Of a DNA stretch of 64,000 nt, positions 1 through 8,603 are shown one piece after another. This DNA comes from DASUPK01 sp963815665. GTDB lineage: Bacteria; Actinomycetota; Thermoleophilia; Solirubrobacterales; 70-9. The translations under genes and the position numbers were made by a program. The number at the start of each line of letters is the position of its first letter. Position 1 is the stretch's first letter. The stretch is taken from the NCBI GenBank assembly GCA_963815665.1, contig CAWFHN010000013.1, positions 62,001 to 126,000 of the forward strand, in the 5' to 3' direction. Below the pieces are notes generated by a model. The model saw only the letters and a list, made by a program, of their open reading frames with translations, searched no databases and had not been told where the DNA came from.

Positions 1-119
1 ATCTTGCCCGAGATGTGGCCGAGGACCTCGTGGTCGTTGTCCAACTTGACGCGAAACATGGTGTTGGGCAACGCCTCGGTGATCTCGCCCTCCATCTCGA
101 TCTTCTCTTCTTTGGCCAT
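1..119 (-). CDS. infA: Translation initiation factor IF-1 (partial, C-terminus outside window)
   Basis: The reverse strand reads MAKEEKIEMEGEITEALPN from an ATG at 119, followed by a segment matching the S1/OB-fold start of IF-1 (TMFRVKLDNDHEVLGHISGK). IF-1 binds the A site of the 30S subunit and helps IF-2 and IF-3 select the initiator tRNA. Only about 39 of the usual 70-73 residues are inside the window because the gene runs off the left edge. It lies 28 bases downstream of the enoyl-CoA hydratase gene on the same strand. Such a position is often the start of the infA-rpmJ-rpsM group, but that part is not visible here. The identification is firm because the N-terminus is highly conserved. 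Confidence 0.9.
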   Translation of the reverse strand, partial: MAKEEKIEMEGEITEALPNTMFRVKLDNDHEVLGHISGK

Positions 120-147
120 ATGCGACCGGGCAGGGTAGCGGCTGCGG

Positions 148-951
148 CTAGTGACCCTCGAACGTCGCGTTGCCGGGTCCATCCTTCAGGAAGCTGGCGA
201 CCGCGTTCTTCAGGTCCTCCGAGGCGAACAGGTCGGCGAACACGCCGGGCGTCACCTCGTCCGCCTCGTTCACCCCGCCCGCCCGGTAGGCGCGAATGAC
301 CTTCTTCGTTGCCCCGTGGGCGACCGTGGGGCCATCCGCGAGCCGGTGCGCGAACTTCATCCCCTTCTCCATCAGCTGATCGTCCGGGACCACCCGGTTG
401 ACCACGTTCCAGCGCTCGAGCGTCGCGGCGTCGTAGAGGCCCCCGCTCATCACGAACTCGCTGGCCCGTGCCGGCCCGGCGCGCTCGGCCATCCGCTGCG
501 TTCCGCCCGCCCCCGGGGTCAACCCGACGACCGCCTCGACCAGGCCGAAGCGGGCCGACTCCGTCGCCCAGATCATGTCGCAGCCCAGGGAGATCTCCAG
601 CCCGGCGGTCAGGCACAAACCGTGAACCAGGGCCAAAGTGGGGATGGGCAGCTCCTCGATCCTGCGCACGACCGGGATCAGCGAGCCGAACGAGTCCGAG
701 GCGCTCCCCTCCTCCTGCACCCGCTTGAAGCTGTTGACGTCGACGCCGCCGGTGAAGATTTCTCCGTCCGCTCGCCAGACGAGCGCGCGGGCGTCGGATC
801 CCTCGACCTCCTCGATGCAGGAGACGAACGCTCCCCAGGCGTCATCGCCGAAAAGGTTCAGCGGCGGGTTGGAGAGCACGATCGAGGCGACGTTGCCGTC
901 GCGCTCGAGCCGGATCGGGGCGGTCCTTGTCTCAGTCTCGGTCTCAGCCAT
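148..951 (-). CDS. Enoyl-CoA hydratase/isomerase family protein (crotonase fold)
   Basis: This 267-aa protein has the crotonase fold that hydrates or isomerises acyl-CoA thioesters in the cytoplasm. The two acidic catalytic positions of classical enoyl-CoA hydratase are both present: Glu119 in TAGLEISLGCD and Glu139 in FGLVEAVVG, with the same 20-residue spacing as the rat enzyme. The GAGGTQR segment follows at 147-153. The first oxyanion-hole strand reads TGGVDV (residues 66-71) instead of the usual AGADI, so the acyl specificity may be unusual. The start overlaps the end of the HIT gene by 8 bases, indicating translational coupling. Its substrate is unknown; nothing nearby forms a beta-oxidation pathway. 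Confidence 0.85.
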   Translation of the reverse strand: MAETETETRTAPIRLERDGNVASIVLSNPPLNLFGDDAWGAFVSCIEEVEGSDARALVWRADGEIFTGGVDVNSFKRVQEEGSASDSFGSLIPVVRRIEELPIPTLALVHGLCLTAGLEISLGCDMIWATESARFGLVEAVVGLTPGAGGTQRMAERAGPARASEFVMSGGLYDAATLERWNVVNRVVPDDQLMEKGMKFAHRLADGPTVAHGATKKVIRAYRAGGVNEADEVTPGVFADLFASEDLKNAVASFLKDGPGNATFEGH

Positions 952-1363
952 CTTCTCCTCGCAGTCTTGTGGCGATCTGGGTGATCTCGTCGGAGTCCCC
1001 CGGCTCGGGGATCCAGGGAAGCTTCAGCGGATCATCCTCGTATCGGGGCACGACGTGGATGTGGAAGTGGAACACGGTCTGCCAGGCGGCCGCCCCACAG
1101 GCGTTGATCAGGTTGATGCCGTCCGCTCCCAGGACCTCCTTCATCCGCTTGGCGAGGCGCCCTGAGGCGAGCATCGCCGCAGAGAGGTCATCGGGCGCTA
1201 TCTCGAGCAGGTCGGCGGAATGAGCCCGCGGCACGACCAGGGCGTGCCCCGGCGTCGCCGGGTTGATGTCCATGAAGGCGACGGTGCGCTCGTCCGAGTC
1301 GATCGTCTGGCTCGGGATCGAGCCGTCGACGATGCCGCAGAACAGGCAGTCAGGATCCGCCAT
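944..1363 (-). CDS. HIT family nucleotide hydrolase
   Basis: The 139-aa product carries the histidine triad HFHIH at residues 99-103, in which the central His attacks the alpha-phosphate of a nucleotide conjugate. An N-terminal CLFC pair (Cys6, Cys9) is typical of the zinc-binding HINT-like branch found in actinobacteria. Members hydrolyse adenosine phosphoramidates or related nucleotide adducts in the cytoplasm. The gene starts at an ATG 12 bases downstream of the cca stop and overlaps the enoyl-CoA hydratase gene by 8 bases, so it sits inside one minus-strand operon. The physiological substrate cannot be read from the sequence. Confidence 0.9.
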   Translation of the reverse strand: MADPDCLFCGIVDGSIPSQTIDSDERTVAFMDINPATPGHALVVPRAHSADLLEIAPDDLSAAMLASGRLAKRMKEVLGADGINLINACGAAAWQTVFHFHIHVVPRYEDDPLKLPWIPEPGDSDEITQIATRLRGEDG

Positions 1364-1375
1364 CGGGGCGCCAGG

Positions 1376-2806
1376 CTATCGGAGCTGCCTGGCGCGCTCG
1401 AGCGCCTGCGCGCGCCCGCTGATCTCGCCGGCGAACGCCTCGGCGCGCAGCTCCTCGAGCAGCCTGCCCATCTCCGGGCCCGGCGAGAGGCCGAGCTCGT
1501 CCGCGAGCTCGTCTCCGGTGAGCGGCGGGCGCGGAGCGCCTTCGCGGTGCCAGGCGAGGGCGTCGCGGAGCATCTCGCGGGCGAGATCGAGGTGGGCCTC
1601 CACCATCTCGGGGCTCGCCAGCGGGCCCTCGCCTCGAGCGGCCAACCGGTCGGCGACGCTCAGCAGGGTGACGTCGGCGGACACGGGCTCCGTGGCCACC
1701 AGATAGTCGTAGACGGCGCGACGGGAGAGCGGCCGCTGGTGGATCAGGAAGCCGAGTCGCAGGTGATGGAGGGCGAGTCCCTGCAGCTCGGCGCTGAGCC
1801 GGCGGCTGGTGCGAAGGCGTCGGCAGATCCCGCCGATGATCCGGGCGCCGACGTCGTCATGGCCGATGAACGTCACGTATCCCGAGCCCTCCGACCGGGT
1901 CTCGGGCTTGCCCAGGTCGTGGAAGAGGGCCCCGAATCGGAGGGCGCCCAGGCGGGTGAGCTCGTCCGCCAGGGGCTCGGCCAGGAACTCCTCGATCTCG
2001 CCAGCCAGATCTCCCGCGAAGGACCGTATGTCCGCCTCGATGCCCAGCCATTCCTCGAGCACCGCGAGCGTATGGCCGAGGACGTCGAGGTGATGGTTCG
2101 GGTTCTGGACGACCCCGCGAAGGGCCTCCAGCTCGGGGAGGACGACGGCGGTCACGGCGAGCTGGTCCATCAGCTCGATGCCGAGGAGCGGATCCGGCCC
2201 GGTGACGATTCCCCGGAGCTCGGCGAACTGGCGCTCGCCGGCGGGGTCGGCGGCGTGGGCCGAGTGGGCCCGGGCAAGCTCGACGGTCCCGGGGTCGATC
2301 GCCAGGCCGAGGCCCGCGGAGAGCCGGCAGGCTCGCAGCAGCCGGATAGGATCGTCCTCGAAGGTCGCGTCCGAGACGGCGCGGAGCAGCCTTGCCTCGG
2401 AGTCCGCCAGCCCGCCGGCCGGATCTATCGGATCGCCGCCGGACAGCGGAACCGCGATCGCGTTGACGGTGAAGTCCCGGGCCCGGAGGTCGCCCACGAT
2501 CGAGTCCGCCCGCAGGGCGGCCACGTCAACGTGCCAGCCCTCCGTCGCGGATACAGCCCGCCAGGCGGGGTGCTCCTCCGAGAGCTGGAACGCGGAGCCG
2601 CCGGCGACCTTGCCGATGGCGCGCGACGCCCTCTCCTCCTGACCCGGCTCCACGGCGATGTCGGCATCCGCAACCGGCTTTCCGAGCAGGGCGTCGCGGA
2701 TCGCGCCTCCGACTATCCAGGCCGAGCCCGGGTCCTCCTCCAGCGCCGTCCGGGCGGCGGCGATCGATGGAGCCGCCGCGAGCGCGTCGTCGAGGGGCGC
2801 CGTCAT
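1376..2806 (-). CDS. cca: CCA tRNA nucleotidyltransferase / poly(A) polymerase family
   Basis: The 476-aa protein shows the class II nucleotidyltransferase head: GGAIRD at 33-38, the metal-binding DAD at 47-49, and RDFTVNAIA at about 110-118. The tail carries an HD phosphohydrolase-type domain with LFHDLGKPETR around 295-304. This architecture is that of bacterial CCA-adding enzymes, which build or repair the 3' CCA of tRNA, rather than of the shorter A-adding enzymes. The start ATG overlaps the alr stop as ATGA (2803-2806), so it is coupled to alr. CCA-adding versus poly(A)-polymerase activity cannot be separated with certainty by eye. Confidence 0.83.
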   Translation of the reverse strand: MTAPLDDALAAAPSIAAARTALEEDPGSAWIVGGAIRDALLGKPVADADIAVEPGQEERASRAIGKVAGGSAFQLSEEHPAWRAVSATEGWHVDVAALRADSIVGDLRARDFTVNAIAVPLSGGDPIDPAGGLADSEARLLRAVSDATFEDDPIRLLRACRLSAGLGLAIDPGTVELARAHSAHAADPAGERQFAELRGIVTGPDPLLGIELMDQLAVTAVVLPELEALRGVVQNPNHHLDVLGHTLAVLEEWLGIEADIRSFAGDLAGEIEEFLAEPLADELTRLGALRFGALFHDLGKPETRSEGSGYVTFIGHDDVGARIIGGICRRLRTSRRLSAELQGLALHHLRLGFLIHQRPLSRRAVYDYLVATEPVSADVTLLSVADRLAARGEGPLASPEMVEAHLDLAREMLRDALAWHREGAPRPPLTGDELADELGLSPGPEMGRLLEELRAEAFAGEISGRAQALERARQLR

Positions 2807-3933
2807 TCCTGGACCTCGCGCGCCACCCGCTGGGAGATCCCGCAGGTGACCTCGTAGTTGATCGTGCCGAGGCGGGATGCGACCTCCTCGGCCAGGATCC
2901 GTTCGGAGCCCTGTGCGCCGATCAGCACCGCGGGCGCCCCCGGCTCCACATCCGTTTCAGGGCCGAGCTCGATCGTGATGTTGTCCATCGAGACCGTGCC
3001 CACCAGCGGGTGGCGCCTCCCGCCGACCAGAAGCTCCCCGTTGTTCGAGAGCCCTCGCCTCACCCCGTCGCCATAGCCGATCGGGAGCACGCCGACCCAG
3101 GTGTCTTCGGGGGCGCTCCAGGTGCGACCGTAGCCCGCACTCGCCCCGGCCTCGAAGCGCTTCACGTCGGCGACATAGGAGTGCAGCTCGAGCGCGGGCT
3201 CGAGGTCGTGCTCGGCGGGGTCTCGCTGGAACGGATCGAGCCCGTAGATCGCGATTCCGCAGCGCACCATGTCGAAGTGGGTGGCGGCGTCGCGGAGGGT
3301 CGCGGCGCTGTTGGCGGCGTGGACGGTGCAGTCCGGTGCGATCTCGCGCACGGCGTCGGCGACTGGCGCGAAGGCGGCGAGCTGGTCACCGAGATACGCG
3401 TCCCCCTCCTCGTCGGCTGTCGCGAAATGGGTCCAGACTCCCGCCAGCTCCAGCCTCTGGTCGTCGTGACAGGCGCGGGCCAGCTCGATCAGCGTCGCCG
3501 GATCGCGCTCCCCCAGCCGTCCCATCCCGCTGTCGAGCTTCAGGTGCACCTGCGCCATCCGCCCGAGCTCGGCGGCGACTCGCGAGCAGAGCTCCCGGAA
3601 GCCATCCCGCCAGACCGCGACGTCCGCCCGCGCGACCAGGGCGATTCGCAGCTCCTCCTCGGTGAGCGCCCCCATCACCAGGATCGGCGTGTCCGGGAAG
3701 TGCAGCCTGAGCTCTTCGGCCTCGGACGCGGAAGCGACCGCCAGGCGGATCGCCCCGCCCCGCATCGCCGCCGCGGCGCAGGCGGCCGCCCCATGTCCGT
3801 ACCCGTTCGCCTTGACCACCGCGCAGAGCTCGGTGCCCTCCCCGATGTGGTCCTTGAGCGTCCGGCAATTCCTCTCAACCGCCCCGACGTCAACCGTCGC
3901 CAGGGCACGGCCAGTCTGATCGGGCGCGCTCAG
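2803..3933 (-). CDS. alr: Alanine racemase; start codon non-canonical (CTG) or mis-sequenced
   Basis: This PLP enzyme interconverts L- and D-alanine for peptidoglycan. The Schiff-base lysine is in VVKANGYGHG (Lys41 in the numbering used here), with VSMD and the YGRTW and IGYGDG motifs following. The first ATG, GTG or TTG in frame is the GTG of that motif itself (3817-3819), which would remove the first barrel strand. In-frame translation continues upstream as RALATVDVGAVERNCRTLKD, a good family N-terminus, back to a CTG at 3931-3933. That CTG overlaps the nnr stop as CTGA and gives 376 aa, a normal length. I therefore place the start there. Family identity is firm; the exact start is inference. 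Confidence 0.85.
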   Translation of the reverse strand: MSAPDQTGRALATVDVGAVERNCRTLKDHIGEGTELCAVVKANGYGHGAAACAAAAMRGGAIRLAVASASEAEELRLHFPDTPILVMGALTEEELRIALVARADVAVWRDGFRELCSRVAAELGRMAQVHLKLDSGMGRLGERDPATLIELARACHDDQRLELAGVWTHFATADEEGDAYLGDQLAAFAPVADAVREIAPDCTVHAANSAATLRDAATHFDMVRCGIAIYGLDPFQRDPAEHDLEPALELHSYVADVKRFEAGASAGYGRTWSAPEDTWVGVLPIGYGDGVRRGLSNNGELLVGGRRHPLVGTVSMDNITIELGPETDVEPGAPAVLIGAQGSERILAEEVASRLGTINYEVTCGISQRVAREVQE

Positions 3934-5438
3934 AGCGCCAGCCCCGCGGGTATCGATTCGATCACGTCGCCGGCGATCACCGAATCGTGGCCGATCCGCT
4001 CTCCCGCCGCTCGGCCGGCTCGGGAGTGGGCCACCACGGCGGCGCAGGTGGCGGCGAAGGGCTCGACACCCCTGGCGATCATGGCGGCGATCATGCCCGA
4101 GAGGACGTCGCCCGTTCCCGCGGTCGCGAGCTGGGGGCTCGACACCTGGTTGACCGCCAGCCGGCCGCCGGCCGCGACGATCGAGTCGTCTCCCTTGAGC
4201 AGCACGACTCCCCCGCTTCGCTCGGCGGCCTCGCGCGCGCTCTTCGCCCGATGAGCGTCTATAGCCGCCGAGTCCCGGTCCAGCAGCCGGCCCATCTCCC
4301 CCGCGTGCGGCGTGAGCACGAACGGCGCATTGCGCTCGGCCAGCCCCTCGACTTGGGCGGCGTGGGCGTTGAGGCCGTCCGCATCGATCACCAGAGGCGC
4401 CGCGATCCTGGCGGTCAGCTCCCGGATAAGCCGCTGGGTTGCCGGGTCGCGACCCATCCCGGAGCCGAGCACGACGCAGGCGGCGCGCTCGGTCGCGGCG
4501 AGGATCTGCTCCGATGCGGCGGGACGCAGCCTGCCGTCGCGGCTCGCGCAGCCCAGCGACATCACCTCGGTCAGCTTCACCTCGAAGATCCGCTCCAGAT
4601 CGGCGGGGACCGCCACGGTCGCGTAGCCGGCGCCCGTGCGGATCGCCGCGCGCGCCGACAGGCAGACGGCGCCGGTGAGCCCGCGTGAGCCGCCGACGAT
4701 CACCACCTGCCCGGAGCTGAACTTGGTCGAGCCGGCCGCGCGGCTCGGCGCCAGCTGGAGCACCCGCGGGTCGATCAGGCCCGCCTTCGGCTCGATCGGC
4801 GCGCCCTCCGGGATGCCGATCGGAGCCACGCGCAGCTCACCGGTGTGCTCCTTGCCGGGAGCGATCCAGTGGCCGAGCTTCGGCGCGTGGAAGGTCACGG
4901 TGACGTCGGCGGCGATGGCCATCCCCTCGACCTCGCCGCTCGAGGCGTTGACGCCCGACGCGATGTCGGTTGCCACCACGGGGGCATCCGCCTCATTTAT
5001 GGCGTCGATCGCGGAGCCCGCGGGACCCCTCGGCGTGCCGGCGAAGCCGGTGCCGAAAACTGCGTCGACGACAACGCCGGCACCCTCCAGCGCAGCCGGA
5101 AGCTCCCCCGGATCCACCTGCCGCACCTCGCCCGCGCGATCCACGTTCGCCCTGGCGTCGTCCGACAGCTCGTCGGGCGGCGCGAGCAGGAGGGCCTCGA
5201 CCTCCAGGCCGGTCTCCCGCAGCGCCCGGGCGGCGACCAGCCCGTCACCCCCGTTGTTCCCCTTGCCACAGACGATCGCCGCCCTGCCCGAGGTCGCGAC
5301 CTCCGCAGCCGCCTCGGCGACCGCGCGGCCGGCGGTCTCCATCAGCTCCAGCGAGGAAACGCCCCGATCGTCGATCGCCCAGCGGTCGGTGGCGCGCATC
5401 TCCTCGGCGTCAAGGCAGGGATCGAGCCAGTCCTCCAT
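3930..5438 (-). CDS. nnr: Bifunctional NAD(P)HX epimerase / ADP- or ATP-dependent NAD(P)HX dehydratase
   Basis: The 502-aa protein fuses two repair enzymes for hydrated NADH and NADPH. The N-terminal YjeF-type epimerase (about 1-210) contains GKGNNGGDGLVAARAL. The C-terminal ribokinase-like dehydratase (about 225-495) contains GGSRGLTGA, VLTPHAGEMGRLL and the GTGDVLSGM nucleotide and catalytic loop. The start ATG at 5438 faces the divergent DUF3089 gene, with 77 bases between the two starts. The stop overlaps the proposed alr start. An nnr-alr pair downstream of glmS and acpS is a conserved actinobacterial arrangement, interrupted here by the DUF3089 gene. Confidence 0.92.
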   Translation of the reverse strand: MEDWLDPCLDAEEMRATDRWAIDDRGVSSLELMETAGRAVAEAAAEVATSGRAAIVCGKGNNGGDGLVAARALRETGLEVEALLLAPPDELSDDARANVDRAGEVRQVDPGELPAALEGAGVVVDAVFGTGFAGTPRGPAGSAIDAINEADAPVVATDIASGVNASSGEVEGMAIAADVTVTFHAPKLGHWIAPGKEHTGELRVAPIGIPEGAPIEPKAGLIDPRVLQLAPSRAAGSTKFSSGQVVIVGGSRGLTGAVCLSARAAIRTGAGYATVAVPADLERIFEVKLTEVMSLGCASRDGRLRPAASEQILAATERAACVVLGSGMGRDPATQRLIRELTARIAAPLVIDADGLNAHAAQVEGLAERNAPFVLTPHAGEMGRLLDRDSAAIDAHRAKSAREAAERSGGVVLLKGDDSIVAAGGRLAVNQVSSPQLATAGTGDVLSGMIAAMIARGVEPFAATCAAVVAHSRAGRAAGERIGHDSVIAGDVIESIPAGLAL

Positions 5439-5515
5439 CGGCGCCAGCCTACCCCCGGTGATGGCGAGGTCATATGCTCCCTGGCGGAGAGATGTCCACG
5501 GAGGGACGACTGACC

Positions 5516-6673
5516 ATGCCGCGCGTGAGAGCGCTCGCTGCCCTGGTGGCCGCGACCGCGATGTACGTCGTCGTGCTCGCGGCCCCCGCCGGCGCCAGCA
5601 CGACCTGGCTCTGCAAGCCGGGGGTGAGCCCGGATCCCTGTGTCGGCAGCCTGCAGACGACCGTCTATGACTCGTCGGGCCAGAGCCACGTCGAGAACCC
5701 GCGGAACGCGAAGAAGCCGAAGATCGACTGCTTCTACGTCTATCCGACCGTGAGCGACGACAAGACCGAGAACTCCGACCTGTCGATCGATCCCGAGGAG
5801 AAGGCGATCGCGCTCTATCAGGCCTCGCGCTTCTCGCAGCGCTGCCGCGTTTTCGCGCCGATGTACCGCCAGCTGACGCTGCAGGGGCTCGGCAGCACGC
5901 CGCCCGCCTCGGCGCTCCTCACCGCCTACGGCGACGTGCGAGCCGCCTGGAAGGAGTACATGCGGCGCTACAACAAGGGCCGGGGGGTCGTCCTGATCGG
6001 GCACTCGCAGGGCTCGGGGATGCTGGAGGAGCTCGTCCACCAGAAGATCGACCCGTACCCCGCTGCCCGGCGCAGGCTCGTCTCGGCGATCCTGCTCGGC
6101 GGCAACGTCACCGTTCAGCAGGGCCGCGGCATCGGCGGCATCTTCAAGCACATCCCCGGCTGCCACACCCCGCGGCGCACGGCGTGCGTGATCGCCTTCT
6201 CGACTTTCAACGACACTCCGCCGGACGACGCGATCTTCGGCAAGGGCCCGGGCGTGCTCTCGCAGGCGTTCAATCAGCCCGAGCCTCCCGATCTGCAGGT
6301 GCTCTGCACGAATCCGGCCGCGCTGCGCGGCGGCTCGGCGCCGCTTGACACGCTGAGCCCCACCTCGCCTTTTCCCGGCACCATCGGGGCCGGGGTCAAG
6401 GTGCTCTACAACGGCGCACCTCCGACGGCACCCACCCCCTGGGTGACGCCGCCCGATCATTTCACCGGCGCCTGCGTGCAGAGCAACGGCGCGAACGTCC
6501 TGCTGATCTCCCCGGTCGGCGGTGCCCGCCAGCTTCTTCCGACGCCCGACAAGCGCTGGGGACTCCACCTCGCCGACATGAATATCGCGCTCGGCAACCT
6601 GGTCGACGACGTGGGCTCCGAGACGAAGGCCTTCCTGAAGCAGCGCGCGAGGCGCAAGGCGAAGCGCAGGTAA
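5516..6673 (+). CDS. Secreted DUF3089 alpha/beta-hydrolase-like protein
   Basis: The 385-aa product starts with a Sec signal peptide (MPRVRALAALVAATAMYV, cleavage expected after the AGAS region). It then shows features of the DUF3089 family: a WLCKPG segment, DCFYVYPTVSDD and the nucleophile elbow GHSQGS with Ser164. The fold is that of a lipase or esterase, but substrates of the family are poorly known. I chose ATG 5516 because GGAGGG lies 10 bases upstream and it begins the signal peptide; an ATG at 5492 is the alternative. The gene is alone on the plus strand between two minus-strand runs, converging with acpS. Confidence 0.82.
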   Translation: MPRVRALAALVAATAMYVVVLAAPAGASTTWLCKPGVSPDPCVGSLQTTVYDSSGQSHVENPRNAKKPKIDCFYVYPTVSDDKTENSDLSIDPEEKAIALYQASRFSQRCRVFAPMYRQLTLQGLGSTPPASALLTAYGDVRAAWKEYMRRYNKGRGVVLIGHSQGSGMLEELVHQKIDPYPAARRRLVSAILLGGNVTVQQGRGIGGIFKHIPGCHTPRRTACVIAFSTFNDTPPDDAIFGKGPGVLSQAFNQPEPPDLQVLCTNPAALRGGSAPLDTLSPTSPFPGTIGAGVKVLYNGAPPTAPTPWVTPPDHFTGACVQSNGANVLLISPVGGARQLLPTPDKRWGLHLADMNIALGNLVDDVGSETKAFLKQRARRKAKRR

Positions 6674-6691
6674 GGCGAGCGTCTCCGCCGG

Positions 6692-7036
6692 CTAGCCGGC
6701 GATCGCGACGGCCGCCGCGCTCTCGCGCGAGTGGGTGAGGGAGATCGCGATCTCGACGTCGCCCGCGGCCTTCGCGGCGCTCCCGTGGAGCTGGACACGC
6801 GGCGGCGCGCCCGCCTCGACCTCGATCTCGCGAGGCGGCACACCACGGCCCAGTGCCTTGATCACCGCCTCCTTCGCGGCGAAGCGGGCCGCAAGATGAC
6901 GACCGGGGCGCGCGCGGGCGCGCGCGTAGGCCAGCTCGCCTTCGGTGAACAGCCGGTCCGCCAGCCGCGGCCGGCGCTCCAGAGCGCGCTCCAGACGCTC
7001 GATCTCGATCAGGTCGATGCCGACGGCGATCGCCAC
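6692..7036 (-). CDS. acpS: Holo-[acyl-carrier-protein] synthase
   Basis: The 114-aa product transfers 4'-phosphopantetheine from CoA to apo-ACP in fatty acid synthesis. The metal-binding Asp8 in VGIDLIEIER and Glu56 in FAAKEAVIKAL are both present, and the C-terminus SLTHSRESAAAVAIA is typical. The start is GTG 7036 because the open frame upstream of it runs into the coding region of the DUF3352 gene and carries no acpS homology. It lies 19 bases downstream of that gene and converges with the DUF3089 gene. Length is normal for an AcpS-type enzyme. Confidence 0.9.
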   Translation of the reverse strand: MAIAVGIDLIEIERLERALERRPRLADRLFTEGELAYARARARPGRHLAARFAAKEAVIKALGRGVPPREIEVEAGAPPRVQLHGSAAKAAGDVEIAISLTHSRESAAAVAIAG

Positions 7037-7055
7037 GACGCTCGGTCGTCCAGTC

Positions 7056-8585
7056 CTATTTGAGGCCCAGGATGGCCTTGAACTCGGCCTGGTCGCCACT
7101 CGAGCCCGAGCCGGTGACCACGTAGCTGAGGGCATCCAGGTAGGGCTTCGCCTGCGCGTATCCGGGATCGGACTTGGCCCCGGACGATTCGGCCAGGGCG
7201 AAGACCGACTTGAGGTCGACGAAGAGGTCCGTTCCGAGCGATGAGATCTGGCCATGAGCCGCCGAGTAGGTCGGCGAGTCGGAGAGGGTCTTAGCCGGGG
7301 CGAGGCTCGCCTCGGCCGAGCCGGCGCCGTAGCCGATCACGATCTTGTCGCCCTGCTGTGCGATCTCGACGGGCCGCGGCGCGACGCTCGCGTCGTTGAT
7401 CTGGAATCCGGTCCCGCCGCCGGACAGGTGCAGGGGCTTGACCCCGCCGCTGCCGAGCTGGAGCAGCCCCTGGAGCTGGGTCAGCAGCCGGGTGGTCAGG
7501 CCGGTGTTCTTGGACTGCACGACGAGCGCCCCGGTCAGGGTCTGCTGGGTCGTGCCCTTCACGTAGATGACGGCGTCGCCGAGGGAACCCGTTAGCTGCT
7601 CGAGCGACGAACCGGTCGTGGACTGGATCTGCTGGACGACCGAGTCGAAGTTCGGAATCTGCTCCTTGAGCTGGTCGAGCTCGTTCTTGACCGTGTCGCC
7701 CAGGTTGGCGAGACCGAACGCGACCCAGGCGTTTCCGGGCACGTTGCCGATCAGCGAGCTCTCCGGCGTGTCGAAGCCGTTGCTGCCGCCGGTCGCATCC
7801 AGCTGCACCGAATTCGCCGTGGCCGTCAGGGCGCCCGCGACCGGGTTGTTGAGGTTGTCGCCGGCGCTCTTCTCGATCGCCGCCCTGCTGCTGGCGCCGA
7901 ACTGGCTGCCGAGCGCGTCGATGAAGTTCTTCGGGACCGTGTAGAGCGTGCCGAGACGGTCGCTCGGGAGGTCGCCGATCGAGCTCTTGAAGTCGCTGTC
8001 GTCGCCAAGCGAATCGCCCTTGTCCGCCTTGATCGCGGCCTCGACGCCGGCCTCGTCGCCGACCAGCAGGAAGTTGCCCTCGGTCGCGTACGCCGTGGTC
8101 CCGCTCTTAGCGGTTTGGACCGAGACCCCATCGACGTTCTTCGGCTGGCCGCTGGTGCCATTTGCCTTCTGAGCGAAGGCGAGGGCTGCGCTCGGGTTCG
8201 TGGTCTCGATGACCGACGTTCCCTGCGAGCTCTGACCGAGGGTCGTGAAGAAGACGCCCGCCTTCTGGCCGAGCCACGGGGCGATGTCCGTCTGGTAGCT
8301 CACCGGCTGCCCGGTGGCGGTCTTCTGCTTGTCGATCAGGGAGACGACCTTGGCTCCGGGATCGGAGGTGTTGAGGATCTTGCCGAGGGCCGCCTCGGCG
8401 TCCGTCTGAGCCGAGCCCGTCGGCTTGACCGTGGCGTCCAGGTAGATCGGCGTGTCGGCCGGTACCGCCGCGGCCGGGCCGACATCTGCGTCGCTGCTCC
8501 CACCGCCGCCACCGCAGCCCGCCAGGATCGCCGCGGGGACGGCGACGCAGGCAGCCAGCAGCGCGGGGAGTCGGCGGGAGCTCAC
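7056..8585 (-). CDS. DUF3352 lipoprotein
   Basis: This 509-aa protein begins with a lipoprotein signal peptide and lipobox (AILAGC followed by a glycine run), so it should be anchored on the outer face of the membrane. The rest resembles DUF3352, with features such as PADTPIYLDATVKP near the N-terminus and repeated GxLGDAVIYV-like stretches. No enzymatic motif is visible and the family function is unknown. It lies between glmS and acpS on the minus strand, 18 bases downstream of glmS. Its position with cell-envelope precursor genes suggests an envelope role, but that is inference only. Confidence 0.75.
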   Translation of the reverse strand: MSSRRLPALLAACVAVPAAILAGCGGGGGSSDADVGPAAAVPADTPIYLDATVKPTGSAQTDAEAALGKILNTSDPGAKVVSLIDKQKTATGQPVSYQTDIAPWLGQKAGVFFTTLGQSSQGTSVIETTNPSAALAFAQKANGTSGQPKNVDGVSVQTAKSGTTAYATEGNFLLVGDEAGVEAAIKADKGDSLGDDSDFKSSIGDLPSDRLGTLYTVPKNFIDALGSQFGASSRAAIEKSAGDNLNNPVAGALTATANSVQLDATGGSNGFDTPESSLIGNVPGNAWVAFGLANLGDTVKNELDQLKEQIPNFDSVVQQIQSTTGSSLEQLTGSLGDAVIYVKGTTQQTLTGALVVQSKNTGLTTRLLTQLQGLLQLGSGGVKPLHLSGGGTGFQINDASVAPRPVEIAQQGDKIVIGYGAGSAEASLAPAKTLSDSPTYSAAHGQISSLGTDLFVDLKSVFALAESSGAKSDPGYAQAKPYLDALSYVVTGSGSSGDQAEFKAILGLK

Positions 8586-8603
8586 GAAGCGGGGAATCCT
8601 ACG

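Noticed and set aside
1220..2857. 545-codon plus-strand frame opposite cca
   Set aside because: Shadow of the CCA nucleotidyltransferase gene; the same explanation holds for the frames at 37566-39047 and 39386-41323 opposite hyuA and hyuB.
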